From Pedobacter faecalis (lineage in GTDB: Bacteria > Bacteroidota > Bacteroidia > Sphingobacteriales > Sphingobacteriaceae): DNA of 64,000 nt. Each line of letters begins with the position of its first letter. Position 1 is the first letter of the stretch. Below the pieces are notes generated by a model. That model ran no database searches. It was not told the origin of the DNA and saw only the letters and a list, made by a program, of their open reading frames with translations. The stretch spans positions 2,728,001 through 2,792,000 of the forward strand of contig NZ_JARXOW010000001.1 in assembly GCF_030182585.1 (NCBI RefSeq), given 5' to 3'. Both the position numbers and the translations under genes were made by a program. This document shows, in pieces, positions 51,730-60,978 of this stretch.

Positions 51730-52362
51730 ATGACAGAATTTTGGGAAGCCAGTTTTAAGGATAAACAGGAAATGTGGGGCTGGGAGGCGGCAGACTCAGC
51801 GCTTTCGGCCGCAGCGCTATTTAACAAGAACGAATTAAGAAAGGTACTGATCCCTGGGTTTGGGTATGGTAGGAATGCGAAGGTATTCATGGATAGAGGG
51901 TTTGAGGTAACCGGTATTGAGATTTCCGAAACAGCCATCGGTATTGCTAAGCGCGAATTTGGCGACAGCGTAAGGATATGTCATGGATCGGTAAGTGCGA
52001 TGCCTTTTGATGATGAGTTGTATGATGGGATATTTTGTTATGCCTTGCTTCATTTACTAAATAACGAGGATAGAATAAAGTTAATTTCCGACTGTTATGC
52101 GCAATTAAAACCCGGTGGCTACATGGTTTTCGTGTCGCTCTCCAAAGAAGATTTCAGGTACGGACAAGGCAGGGAAATTGGCAAAGATACTTTCGAAATG
52201 CAGTATGGCGTTCGTTTATTCTTTTACGATGCTGATTCCATAAGAGCGGAATTTGGTGATGCTGGACTGGTTGATGCAAAGGAGATCAGCGAGCCCGATA
52301 AGGCTACAGATGGAAGAGCTCAGCAGAGGTTTTGGTATATCGTGTGTGAAAAGCCTGTGTAA
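51730..52362 (+). CDS. Class I SAM-dependent methyltransferase
   Basis: A 210-residue methyltransferase with the SAM-binding motif I as VLIPGFGYGRNAKVFMDRG (~36-54), the acidic motif VTGIEIS, and motif IV region YDGIFCYALLHLL. It resembles TehB/thiopurine-type small-molecule methyltransferases. Substrate unknown. Its promoter region carries two adjacent palindromes. Confidence 0.9.
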   Translation: MTEFWEASFKDKQEMWGWEAADSALSAAALFNKNELRKVLIPGFGYGRNAKVFMDRGFEVTGIEISETAIGIAKREFGDSVRICHGSVSAMPFDDELYDGIFCYALLHLLNNEDRIKLISDCYAQLKPGGYMVFVSLSKEDFRYGQGREIGKDTFEMQYGVRLFFYDADSIRAEFGDAGLVDAKEISEPDKATDGRAQQRFWYIVCEKPV

Positions 52363-52429
52363 GGTCGCTTGCCATTTAATGCTCCGCGGCCCGCTTAATC
52401 TGCTATATTTGCGACCTTAATTTCAAACC

Positions 52430-53632
52430 ATGTTCAGGCGACTGGCCTATACCTATAAATCCTCTTTTGGCGGACTAAGCCGGGAGACCTGGCTGTTGAG
52501 CATGGTAATGATGCTGAACAGGTTTGGTACGATGGCGGTTCCATTTATGGGCTTGTATATTACACAAAGCTTGAAGCGTTCTGAAGTCGAGGCAGGACTC
52601 ATCATAACGTTGTTTGGCTGCGGGTCTATCCTCGGAACGATTGCGGGCGGTAGGCTGACCGATCTTGTGGGTTTCAGGCCGGTTCAGATATTCCCTTCGA
52701 TCATCGCTGGTTGTATGTTTATCGTATTTCCGGCTGTTACAGATTTTCCGGCGCTTTGTGTGTTGACTGTAGTTATCAGTTTTTTTGCAGACGCTTTCCG
52801 GCCGGCCAACTTTACCGCAATTGCGAGTTATGCGAAGGCGGGTACTACCACGCGTTCGTATTCTTTAAACAGGCTGGCGACCAACATTGGCTGGTCTATC
52901 GGGATTAGTATTGCTGGGATAATTGCGTCTTTTAATTACAAAATGCTCTTTGTGGTGGAGGGAGGTGTATATATTCTTGTTGGCCTTTCCATATGGTTGT
53001 TTTTGCCGAAGACCCAGGTGAACCGAACTGATCGTGGCGGGGCGGTGAAAGAAGGCTCTGGTAAGAAACCCTGGCAGGATGTGTTCTACGTGAAGTTTAT
53101 CCTGATGACTACGGCATTCGTGACCTGTGTGTTCATCATGTTCAGGGTGGTTCCGGTATTCTTTAAGGAGCAGTGGCAGCTAAGCGAGTCGGTGATTGGG
53201 GTTATCCTTGGACTGAACGGTTTGCTGATCGCTATTTTTGAGATGGTACTCATTAACAGGCTTGAGCATCGACGACCGTCTTTGTTTTATATTACCATGG
53301 GTATGGTGTTCTTTGCATTTGCCTATCTGCTGCTTAGTTTACCCGTGACTTTTTACCTGGCTTTGGCTTTACTTTCCATTACTGTCTTCACTTTTGGGGA
53401 GATGCTCGTGCTCCCTTTTATCAATACCATGGTGATAAGCCGCAGCACGCCGGAAAACCGGGGGTTGTACTCTGCCGGCTATACGCTGAGCTGGTCGGTA
53501 GCGCAGGTATCAGGTCCTTTTGCAGGTTTCTACATTGCGAAGCATGCCGGTTACTTCTGGTTATGGGTTGGGATATTCTTCGTGCTGCTCTTGTGTGCTT
53601 ATGGGTATGGCAGGCTGAAGGTTAGGGATTGA
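52430..53632 (+). CDS. Major facilitator superfamily transporter
   Basis: A 400-residue, twelve-helix MFS protein. The loop 2-3 motif reads GRLTDLVGFRPV, a variant of the canonical GxxxDRxGRR, as in drug-type exporters. A central cytoplasmic loop separates the two six-helix halves (~residue 195-215, with RTDRGGAVKEGSGKK). A perfect -7 box (TATATTTG, 52404-52411) lies 18 bases upstream of the ATG, without a clear -33. Substrate unknown. Confidence 0.9.
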   Translation: MFRRLAYTYKSSFGGLSRETWLLSMVMMLNRFGTMAVPFMGLYITQSLKRSEVEAGLIITLFGCGSILGTIAGGRLTDLVGFRPVQIFPSIIAGCMFIVFPAVTDFPALCVLTVVISFFADAFRPANFTAIASYAKAGTTTRSYSLNRLATNIGWSIGISIAGIIASFNYKMLFVVEGGVYILVGLSIWLFLPKTQVNRTDRGGAVKEGSGKKPWQDVFYVKFILMTTAFVTCVFIMFRVVPVFFKEQWQLSESVIGVILGLNGLLIAIFEMVLINRLEHRRPSLFYITMGMVFFAFAYLLLSLPVTFYLALALLSITVFTFGEMLVLPFINTMVISRSTPENRGLYSAGYTLSWSVAQVSGPFAGFYIAKHAGYFWLWVGIFFVLLLCAYGYGRLKVRD

Positions 53633-53680
53633 GGGGTTTATGCATTTTCACTGTGTTTAGCATCATGACATAAAAAGATT

Positions 53681-54613
53681 ATGCCGCAGTATAAAATATT
53701 TTTCTGTCTGTTCCTGTTGTTTGCTCAACTTGCTTTTGGCCAAACCCGAAATATCGACAGTATCAGTTCAGATGCTGATGTCGAAACGCTTATGCATTCG
53801 TTTGGTCGTTTCTATCAGAATTTTCAAATAAAAGCTATCGCTGAGTTTAAAGAGCAAATGGGTGATTCCGTTTCCTGTAAATGCGTTGCGGATTCATTAA
53901 ACATCACGAAAGCGTATTATAAGGCAGACTTTGATAACAATGGTCTTACAGACATGCTGGTTACTGGTGGTTCAGGAGATGTGAGGATTTTTATCGTGAT
54001 GAATTTGGGGAATGACTCTCTGAAATTGCATGGCATGCCGCGTCGTTCTTATGGGAAATGTGTATTCGCAAGGATAGTGAATGGCAATCAGATTGAATAC
54101 TACGATTACAAATTCAGACAAGGCTTAATTATTGAGGGAAGCGGGACACTTACCAAGACGACTTTAGTTTACAAAAGCGGAGCTTTTATAGAACTCAATG
54201 AACATCCGAAGCGGTACAACATTGAGAAAATCGAATTCGATGAATCTTCCCCGTGGTTAAATCCTGTGTTCAAGCTTGTAATAACTAAAAAACGAAGAGC
54301 AACTTTTGATGCGAAGTACCATAATATCGGAAAACGGAGTTTGAAAATCGAAGATGGGGAATATATGGGGCAAATTGATAAGGGATCTTATAATGCGCTC
54401 ATCAACTTGCTGAATTATATCGACTTTCCCATTCTGGAAGACAGTTATTGGGTGAACTGGACCGACGATCCAACTTCCACACTAAGAATTACCTATAACA
54501 ATGGGCAGGTAAAAGAAATTGAAGATTATGGGATGGTCGGAACTTGTGGACTGCGTGAAGTCTACCGGCAAATAGGAGATTTGAGATTTAGCCAAAAATG
54601 GAGGAAACAGTAA
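53681..54613 (+). CDS. Exported protein with a DUF6438-like C-terminal domain
   Basis: A 310-residue protein with signal peptide (MPQYKIFFCLFLLFAQLAFGQ). The middle part has an EF-hand-like loop DFDNNGLTDMLVTGG typical of VCBS/FG-GAP-type calcium loops. The C-terminal ~125 residues (LKLVITKK region, SYNALINLLNYIDFPILED, LREVYRQIGDL) resemble DUF6438. Function unknown. It stands alone. Confidence 0.65.
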   Translation: MPQYKIFFCLFLLFAQLAFGQTRNIDSISSDADVETLMHSFGRFYQNFQIKAIAEFKEQMGDSVSCKCVADSLNITKAYYKADFDNNGLTDMLVTGGSGDVRIFIVMNLGNDSLKLHGMPRRSYGKCVFARIVNGNQIEYYDYKFRQGLIIEGSGTLTKTTLVYKSGAFIELNEHPKRYNIEKIEFDESSPWLNPVFKLVITKKRRATFDAKYHNIGKRSLKIEDGEYMGQIDKGSYNALINLLNYIDFPILEDSYWVNWTDDPTSTLRITYNNGQVKEIEDYGMVGTCGLREVYRQIGDLRFSQKWRKQ

Positions 54614-54639
54614 GGAGTTTTTACGCAGCCGGCTCTCAA

Positions 54640-54933
54640 CTACCTGCCTGATACGATTTTTAGTCCTTTGTTATTTGCGAAAATATCATCATATCCGGAT
54701 ACATCATTTATTTTTTTGATTTCTGCTGTTAGATCTTCCAGTTTAACTTCTACTGTTTCGAGACTTGCGCGTGACCTGCCTCTTATCGCTTTGATATCTT
54801 CAATAACGGTCTCGAAATTTTTATCCACTTTTTCAAAGCCACTCGCAACAGCGAAATTGATGTCTTTGATGTGCTTTAATAATGTTGAAACTGATTCTTC
54901 TAGAGCGGTTATTCTTTTTTCTACTTCTAACAT
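54640..54933 (-). CDS. Small coiled-coil protein
   Basis: A 97-residue protein that is almost entirely helical and heptad-patterned (EVEKRITALEESVSTLLKHI and ASLETVEVKLEDLTAEIKKI), with no signal peptide. Proteins of this kind are common small hypotheticals in Bacteroidetes accessory regions. No function is assigned. It lies between two oppositely oriented accessory genes. Confidence 0.6.
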   Translation of the reverse strand: MLEVEKRITALEESVSTLLKHIKDINFAVASGFEKVDKNFETVIEDIKAIRGRSRASLETVEVKLEDLTAEIKKINDVSGYDDIFANNKGLKIVSGR

Positions 54934-55039
54934 CTTTCGGTTTGTTTTCGCAAATTTAATGCATTGTAATTAGAACACAAAATTTCGTTGTTAGAATTTA
55001 AATTAATCTTTTGTGTTTATTTCATGTCTACCGGTTACG

Positions 55040-55330
55040 TCAATATAAATTCATCCCTTTACCTTCCAGTGTCTCTTCCTCGGGCTCTTCGCCTGTTGAC
55101 GTCGCCGGTTCGAATTCTACTTTCATGCTCGTAAACCGGAGGTTTCCGAAAATGCTGGCAAACGCCGTCTCAGCCGCATCCAAGCCTGTGGCGATTTTGA
55201 CTATTTTGTTTAGGGCGACTAGTCGCGTGGCATCGGCAATGATCCACTGCCCACCTAAAAATACTTCAAAGCAGGCATGGAAATCGGGCGGGTGAAGCTG
55301 GAAGCACAGCAACAGATTCAGCAACAGCAA
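55040..55330 (-). pseudogene. C-terminal relic of a transglutaminase-like protein
   Basis: The frame encodes HPPDFHACFEVFLGGQWIIA followed by DATRLVALNKIVKIATGLDAA, which carries the catalytic His and Asp regions of transglutaminase-like (papain-fold) proteins. The upstream part with the catalytic Cys is absent: sequence before ~55330 is unrelated, and the nominal start (55369) precedes a Leu-run of poor quality. It is therefore an N-terminally truncated remnant. Confidence 0.65.
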
Positions 55331-55372
55331 TAGGGATTTTTTATAGATGAGGGAGGTAACCCACCACAAAAA

Positions 55373-55405
55373 TTTGTTGTAATTACGAATTACTCAATAT
55401 ATTTA
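55373..55405 (+). promoter_or_regulatory. Bacteroidetes-type promoter for the DUF4143 ATPase
   Basis: TTTG (55373-55376), a 21-base spacer and TATATTTA (55398-55405) approximate the -33/-7 consensus. The expected start lies near 55411, directly in front of the palindrome, so the leader would be about 30 bases. Confidence 0.5.
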
Positions 55406-55431
55406 GTAATTTTACTCAGTACGCTGAGTAA
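55388..55431. promoter_or_regulatory. Nested ACT/AGT dyads in the promoter and leader of the DUF4143 ATPase
   Basis: AATTACT (55388-55394) pairs with AGTAATT (55405-55411) around the -7 element. TTACTCAG (55412-55419) pairs with CTGAGTAA (55424-55431) across a 4-base loop, ending 10 bases before the ATG. The second would fold at the 5' end of the mRNA or act as an operator. The repeated TACTCA/TGAGTA core suggests binding of one dimeric regulator at more than one site. Confidence 0.5.
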
Positions 55432-55441
55432 TTTGTAAAAC

Positions 55442-56626
55442 ATGTTTCAACGGCCTTATATTAACGAACTTACGTCAAGGATCAAAGAACCTAGAAAGCA
55501 TATTCAGGTAGTAATGGGGCCTCGCCAGGTAGGTAAAACAACGTTAGTTACCCAACTTGCTAAAAATCTGGATATACCATCGATCTTTACTTCTGCCGAT
55601 GCGGTTGCTGCATCAGATCATGTATGGCTTGCACAACAATGGGAAGTTGCCAGACAGCGAATGATAACTTCAGCGCAAACGGAGTTTCTATTGATAATTG
55701 ACGAAATACAAAAGATACCTAACTGGAGCGAAACCGTTAAACTATTATGGGATAAGGATACACGCGAAGGCAGACCATTGAAAGTCATTTTACTCGGATC
55801 GTCCAGATTGTTGATTCAACAGGGATTAACGGAATCTTTGGCCGGTAGGTTTGAATCAACTTATATGTCACATTGGTCATATACTGAGATGAAGAATGCA
55901 TTCAATTGGACGGTAGACCAGTTTATATGGTTTGGAGGTTATCCTGGATCTGCAAGTCTAATCTTTCAGGAAGAAAGATGGAAAAACTATATCAATCAAT
56001 CTTTGATCGAAACCAGTATATCTAAAGATATTCTGATGCTCACAAGGGTAGACAAGCCGGCATTAATGAGGAGATTATTTGAACTTGGGTGTTTGTATTC
56101 CGGACAAATTCTTTCGTTTACCAAGATACTAGGTCAGTTGCAAGATGCCGGTAATACCGTTACCTTATCACACTATCTGGAATTATTAGACACAGCAGGT
56201 TTATTGGGAGGTATTGAGAAATACGCGGCAGACGTAATCCGAAAACGTTCATCAAGTCCCAAATTCCAGGTTCACAACAATGCTTTAATTAGCGCACAGA
56301 AAAATGAATCATTCGATGAAATCAGACAAGATCCGAAAGAATGGGGCAGAATGGTGGAATCGGCAATCGGTTCTCATCTGGTTAACAGTGCGCTTACTGA
56401 AGGCTTCAGTATATTTTACTGGAGGGAACGCAATGACGAGATTGATTTTGTGCTCGAACGCCGAGGCAAAGTAGTTGGATTAGAAGTAAAAAGTGGCAAT
56501 GATCAGTCGAATACAGGTTTAAGTAAATTTCAGCAACAATTTAACCCCGATAAAATATTAATGATTGGTAATAGCGGACTGAGTGTTGAAGAATTTCTAT
56601 CCTTTAATCCCGTTACTTTATTTTAA
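55442..56626 (+). CDS. AAA+ ATPase with C-terminal DUF4143 domain
   Basis: A 394-residue single-gene ATPase. Walker A is GPRQVGKT (residues ~27-34), Walker B LLIIDEIQKI, then a sensor region VILLGSSRLL. The DUF4143 C-terminus contains the PD-(D/E)xK-like FYWRERNDEIDFVLERRGKVVGLEVKSG (shown here in family form; key residues Asp, Glu and the ExK of EVKSG). The family is widespread, often patchily distributed, and its function is unresolved. The nuclease-like C-terminal motif and its own palindromic promoter point to a mobile or defence-associated gene; that is inference. Confidence 0.9.
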   Translation: MFQRPYINELTSRIKEPRKHIQVVMGPRQVGKTTLVTQLAKNLDIPSIFTSADAVAASDHVWLAQQWEVARQRMITSAQTEFLLIIDEIQKIPNWSETVKLLWDKDTREGRPLKVILLGSSRLLIQQGLTESLAGRFESTYMSHWSYTEMKNAFNWTVDQFIWFGGYPGSASLIFQEERWKNYINQSLIETSISKDILMLTRVDKPALMRRLFELGCLYSGQILSFTKILGQLQDAGNTVTLSHYLELLDTAGLLGGIEKYAADVIRKRSSSPKFQVHNNALISAQKNESFDEIRQDPKEWGRMVESAIGSHLVNSALTEGFSIFYWRERNDEIDFVLERRGKVVGLEVKSGNDQSNTGLSKFQQQFNPDKILMIGNSGLSVEEFLSFNPVTLF

Positions 56627-56675
56627 CTGAAATATCGCATTATGCAACTTGTCAGACGGTGATCTCATCGATTAA

Positions 56676-57473
56676 CTATTGCCTCTCTGCCCGCTCGCTC
56701 AGCATTTTACTGCTAAATTCATAAGCGTGATCGAATATCTTCTGAACGGCTCTTTTGTCGAACATGCTGAACCTGGTCATTTCGGGCGGGTCAATGAAGA
56801 TATCGCACTGCGAAGACTTTTCGTATACGGGGTGACCAATGGCGAGGTGGATGACGCGGTCGAGCACCTTACGGCCAACAAGCTTTTCTGGTTTTTCGTG
56901 TGCAATGGAGTTAACGTGACTGCCAATGAGCATTGTACATTGGTTTTTGATGGGGGCGATGGGCAGATTGTCAAGTATTCCGCCGTCTACATATATCTTT
57001 TCGTTGATACGAACGGAAGGGAACAGGAAGGGTATGCTGGTGGATGCTAGCAGGGCCGTGTCGAGATTGCCTTTGCTTAAGTATACGGGCTTGCCTGACA
57101 CTAGTTCTGTTACGCCTACGTACAAGGGGATTTTAAGTGACGCGAAGTCATTGTGAGGCATATGTGTCTTGAAGAGGGCAACCAGGAAGCCGGTATCAAA
57201 TATGCCTGAAGTACGCAAGCGAAGGGCATAGGGTGAAAAGAAACTGGTTTTCAGCGCAATGGCCAGCATCTCGTCGGGTGTGTAGCCTGAACTATAAAAA
57301 GCGCCGATAACCGCTCCTGCACTGGTTCCCGAGAGTAGATCGGGTTTAATACCGTGTTCTTCCAGTGCCTTAAGTACGCCAATATGCGCGATGCCACGCA
57401 GGCCACCGCCCGACAGGGTAAGCCCGATGATCGGTTTCGGTTCGTCTTTTTTTCGTTTAAGCCAGGATATCAT
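56676..57473 (-). CDS. Patatin-like phospholipase
   Basis: A 265-residue cytoplasmic patatin from the ATG at 57473 (MISWLKRKKDEPKPIIGL). All catalytic features are present: oxyanion-hole GGGLRG, nucleophile GTSAG (Ser near residue 50) and the dyad Asp in VDGGILDN. The open frame continues to a GTG at 57545, but that extension lacks family similarity. Likely a lipid acyl hydrolase of the RssA type; substrate unknown. Converges with the DUF4143 ATPase across 49 bases. Confidence 0.92.
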   Translation of the reverse strand: MISWLKRKKDEPKPIIGLTLSGGGLRGIAHIGVLKALEEHGIKPDLLSGTSAGAVIGAFYSSGYTPDEMLAIALKTSFFSPYALRLRTSGIFDTGFLVALFKTHMPHNDFASLKIPLYVGVTELVSGKPVYLSKGNLDTALLASTSIPFLFPSVRINEKIYVDGGILDNLPIAPIKNQCTMLIGSHVNSIAHEKPEKLVGRKVLDRVIHLAIGHPVYEKSSQCDIFIDPPEMTRFSMFDKRAVQKIFDHAYEFSSKMLSERAERQ

Positions 57474-57681
57474 ATTGTAAAAGAAGCAAAATATTTCAAT
57501 AATAAAAACCTGTTTGCCAAAGGTCTGATGCGGGTTGCTGTCCACTTGCTGTTCGGCTGCTGACCAGATCTTAGCCAGACATTACGCACGCGGCACTGGG
57601 TAATCTCTGTTCGGCATCTCTCTGGCATGTATTTAGCATACCGTACCAATCCATGCGCTATATTTTACTAAGTTTGTGCAC

Positions 57682-58680
57682 ATGAAACTGCGGCAGGTTT
57701 TCTTGTTATTGCTGATGGTCTGCACTAGTTGCTTTACAAGTCTGTACGCACAGGAAAATCCGGAGGTGCCGGCCGACACTCCGGCTAATGCAGTTTTGGA
57801 GAGAGCCGAGCGTTATCAGCGATGGAAGGCTCAGCAGGCTGCTTTTTTGGAACGGCAGCGTTTTGTTACCGACTCTATCATGCGTCATACCTGGCTTTTT
57901 CCGGATTCTGCGCTTGATAGGTTTATTATTATAGATAGTATTCTGAAAGCAAATACTGTGGGGCGTTCTAACCTCATCAACCGCTACAAGGATTTCGACT
58001 CGAGGGCGGTGAGCAGGTACAGGCTGGGTAGGCCGGTTCCTAAAGGGCAGCTCTGGGTGCCTGCCGTGGTGTGTCTGCTGTTGATGCTGTTTGCTACGCT
58101 GAAGATCTCATTCGCTAAGCAACTGCAAACAATTGTTCAGTCTTTTTTTAGCAACCGGGTGCTGAACAACCTGCATAAGGAAGATAACCTGTTTACTTCC
58201 TGGCCCTTCTTGCTTTTGTTTGTGCAGTTTGGTTTTACGCTGGGTATGTTCTTTTACCTGGTGTCGCAGTTTTACCATGTGGGTTTTTCAGGTACAGGCT
58301 TCCAGTTTTATCTGACCATCTCGATATTTATCGTAGTGCTTTATTTGCTGAAGATCGTTGTGCTGCGGGTACTTGGGCACCTTTTCAGGGTGCAGAAGCC
58401 TGTAAGCGAATACATCACAGTGCTTTACCTGAGCTATTTTAACCTTTCGCTTCTGTTTATCCCATTGGTTATTGTCTTCTCGCTATCACCCTTAAAATAC
58501 GGTCCGTACTTTATTGCCGTGTCATTTATTTTACTGGGCGTAATATTTGCGTTTCAGTTTCTGAGGGCCGGTCTGAACATATTATCTGGGTACCGGTTTT
58601 CAAAGTTCTATTTATTTTTGTATTTTTGTGCCCTCGAAATTTGCCCGATTTTAATACTGATCAAGGCAATAGGATTATAA
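57682..58680 (+). CDS. DUF4271 family membrane protein
   Basis: A 332-residue protein with signal peptide (MKLRQVFLLLLMVCTSCFTSLYAQ, given here only as family context), a ~110-residue periplasmic N-domain, and about six helices in the C-terminal half (from ~130). The GTG at 57676 adds two residues; ATG at 57682 is preferred. In Bacteroidetes this family sits just upstream of hemD and the gldKLMN genes, as here. A role linked to type IX secretion is suggested by context only. Confidence 0.85.
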   Translation: MKLRQVFLLLLMVCTSCFTSLYAQENPEVPADTPANAVLERAERYQRWKAQQAAFLERQRFVTDSIMRHTWLFPDSALDRFIIIDSILKANTVGRSNLINRYKDFDSRAVSRYRLGRPVPKGQLWVPAVVCLLLMLFATLKISFAKQLQTIVQSFFSNRVLNNLHKEDNLFTSWPFLLLFVQFGFTLGMFFYLVSQFYHVGFSGTGFQFYLTISIFIVVLYLLKIVVLRVLGHLFRVQKPVSEYITVLYLSYFNLSLLFIPLVIVFSLSPLKYGPYFIAVSFILLGVIFAFQFLRAGLNILSGYRFSKFYLFLYFCALEICPILILIKAIGL

Positions 58681-58696
58681 GCTGTAATTTGTTAAA

Positions 58697-59467
58697 ATGC
58701 AAGAAAAGACAGAAGATAGGTTGCGCAAAGTGAAGAGCATTCTGGTGACGTTGCCTAAACCCGAAACGGAAAAATCCCCTTATTTTGATTTGGCAAAGAA
58801 ATACAATCTGAAGATTGATTTCAGATCATTTATTCACGTGGAGGGCGTTCCGGCGAAGGAGTTCCGGAAAGAGAAGATCACCCTGGGTGATTATAGTGCG
58901 GTTGTATTTACCAGCAGGAATGCAGTGGATCATTTCTTCAGAATCTGCGAGGAGATGCGTCATGATGTGCCGGCAGATTTGAAATACTTCTGTATTTCCG
59001 AATCGACGGCGTTATATCTACAGAAATACATCCAGTACCGTAAACGTAAGATTTTCTTCGGGAAGCAGACAGCTGCCGATCTTGCCGAGGTGTTGAAAAA
59101 GCATTCGGGAGAGAAATTTCTGTATCCCTGCTCCGACGTGGCGACGGAAGATACCATGAACTTTTTGCAGAAGAATGGTTATGATGTTACACCGGCGGTT
59201 TTGTTCAGGACCGTTGTGTCTGATCTTTCAGATCTGGCAGAGGTGTTTTATGATGTGATCGCTTTCTTCAGCCCTTCGAGCATCCAGTCGCTCTTTACCA
59301 ATTTCCCGGAATTTAAGCAAAATAATACCAGGCTTGCCGCTTTTGGATCTAATACACACAAGGCTGTAGTAGATGCCGGGCTGATCGTAGACATCGCTGC
59401 GCCTGCCCCTGAAGCGCCCTCAATGATTATGGCTATCGAGAATTACATCAAAAAGTCTAACAAGTAA
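58697..59467 (+). CDS. hemD: Uroporphyrinogen-III synthase
   Basis: A 256-residue two-domain HemD-like protein: VKSILVTLPKPE at the N-terminus, AVVFTSRNAVDHFF, then VIAFFSPSSIQSLF and LAAFGSNTHKAVVDAGL. The enzyme cyclises hydroxymethylbilane with ring D inversion, making the precursor of haem. It starts 16 bases after DUF4271. Bacterial HemD sequences diverge strongly, so the assignment rests on fold motifs and on the known DUF4271-hemD-gldK order. Confidence 0.88.
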   Translation: MQEKTEDRLRKVKSILVTLPKPETEKSPYFDLAKKYNLKIDFRSFIHVEGVPAKEFRKEKITLGDYSAVVFTSRNAVDHFFRICEEMRHDVPADLKYFCISESTALYLQKYIQYRKRKIFFGKQTAADLAEVLKKHSGEKFLYPCSDVATEDTMNFLQKNGYDVTPAVLFRTVVSDLSDLAEVFYDVIAFFSPSSIQSLFTNFPEFKQNNTRLAAFGSNTHKAVVDAGLIVDIAAPAPEAPSMIMAIENYIKKSNK

Positions 59468-59513
59468 GTCGCTGTTGTTCATTTTGTTCAGCAGTATATT
59501 TTTCGGTTGAATA

Positions 59514-59545
59514 ATTGCATTTTTCAATCATAATCGATAAAATTG
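59514..59545 (+). promoter_or_regulatory. Candidate promoter for gldKLMN
   Basis: ATTG (59514-59517), a 20-base spacer and TAAAATTG (59538-59545) approximate the Bacteroidetes -33/-7 elements with one mismatch in each. It lies 24 bases before the gldK start in a 102-base gap after hemD. Confidence 0.35.
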
Positions 59546-59569
59546 CTATAAAATAGCGTCGACTATACT

Positions 59570-60937
59570 ATGAGAAATATATACTTGCTGGGGTTTTTTA
59601 TTGTGACCGGTTTACTTGCCAGTTGCGGACGCGGCGGACAGGGCGAACTCGTGGGGGTTTACAATAAAAAGTTCAGGAATAACCGTGTACCTTTAGGGAT
59701 GGTTTACATACCTCCGGGGCGTACGCTGATCGGGATATCCGATGAGGACATCAATAACACGCAGAGCTCTCCGAGCCGGATGACTTCTTTCAGTGCTTTT
59801 TTCATGGATCAAACCGAGATCACTAATGCGGAATACAGGCAGTTTGTGAACTGGGTGCGGGACTCTATAGCAATTACTACACTGGGCCCGCAGAAGGCGC
59901 CAGATCTTTTTAAGCCGCAGGCTGTGGATGCAAATGGCGCGGCGATTCCGGGTGCTTCCCAGAATATAGACTGGCGGAAAGTGGGCAACGGCTCACGCTT
60001 GTGGAGCAACAAATCAGGTGGCTATGGCAGCCAGCTTGGCGATATGTATTACAGCGGTGCGGATGCGATTCCCGGAAGAAATGAAATAGACATCAGAAAG
60101 CTTCGTTACGCTTACAGCTATGTGAGTTCCGACCTTGCGGTTGAGGGGCGCAATGATCCGAACAAACGCAGACAGGACTTCATCGTCACCTACACTGATC
60201 TGCCTGATCCGAACAATCCGAACCATCATCCTTCTGTTCCGGTGTACCCGGATACCATGGTGTGGAGGGCAGATTATACCTACTCGCAGAACGATCCGAT
60301 GGTGAAGACGTATTTCAATCACCCATCTTATGACGACTATCCGGTAGTGGGGGTAACCTGGGAACAGGCTTCAGCGTTCTGTGTATGGAGGACCCGCTTT
60401 TATGAATCGGTAGCCGTGGCAAGAAGACAGCCCTTGAACGCCCGTCCGGAATATCAGCTGCCTAGCGATGCGCAGTTTGAGTATGCTGCCAGAGGGGGTA
60501 ATGTGAAAACTAAATATCCATGGGGTGGCCCGTATGTGCGGAATACCAAGGGCTGTATGCAGGCCAATTTTAAAGTGGGCAGGGGCAATTACTCTGACGA
60601 CGGTGGTTTGTATACCGTTAACGTGAAGTCTTATTTCCCGAACGATTACGGCTTGTACAATATGGCAGGTAACGTAGCGGAGTGGACCATTACAGCATAT
60701 AATCAGTCGGCCGCACCTATGCTGCTCGATTTTAACCCGAACTATACTTATTCTGCAAAGGCCGGCGACAGCAAATACATGAAACGTAAGGTTGTACGCG
60801 GTGGCTCCTGGAAAGACATCGGCTTCTTCCTGCAAAACGCTGTAGGTACTTACGAATATCAGGATCAGGCCAGATCGTACATCGGCTTCAGGTGTATCTC
60901 GGCTTATCCGGGCACTGATATTACTTATCGAAACTAA
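59570..60937 (+). CDS. gldK: Type IX secretion ring lipoprotein GldK/PorK
   Basis: A 455-residue outer-membrane lipoprotein (lipobox LLASC, Cys19) with a formylglycine-generating-enzyme-like (SUMF1) domain. Landmarks: MVYIPPGRTLIG, FFMDQTEITNAEYRQFVNW, PVVGVTWEQASAFCVW, LPSDAQFEYAARGG, YNMAGNVAEWT and VRGGSWKD. GldK and GldN form the large periplasmic ring of the type IX secretion system. Downstream order gldL, gldM, gldN confirms the identity and excludes a sulfatase-maturation role. Confidence 0.95.
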   Translation: MRNIYLLGFFIVTGLLASCGRGGQGELVGVYNKKFRNNRVPLGMVYIPPGRTLIGISDEDINNTQSSPSRMTSFSAFFMDQTEITNAEYRQFVNWVRDSIAITTLGPQKAPDLFKPQAVDANGAAIPGASQNIDWRKVGNGSRLWSNKSGGYGSQLGDMYYSGADAIPGRNEIDIRKLRYAYSYVSSDLAVEGRNDPNKRRQDFIVTYTDLPDPNNPNHHPSVPVYPDTMVWRADYTYSQNDPMVKTYFNHPSYDDYPVVGVTWEQASAFCVWRTRFYESVAVARRQPLNARPEYQLPSDAQFEYAARGGNVKTKYPWGGPYVRNTKGCMQANFKVGRGNYSDDGGLYTVNVKSYFPNDYGLYNMAGNVAEWTITAYNQSAAPMLLDFNPNYTYSAKAGDSKYMKRKVVRGGSWKDIGFFLQNAVGTYEYQDQARSYIGFRCISAYPGTDITYRN

Positions 60938-60978
60938 AAGATCTCGTTTTATACAAGGAAATCCTTATTCTAAAAATC

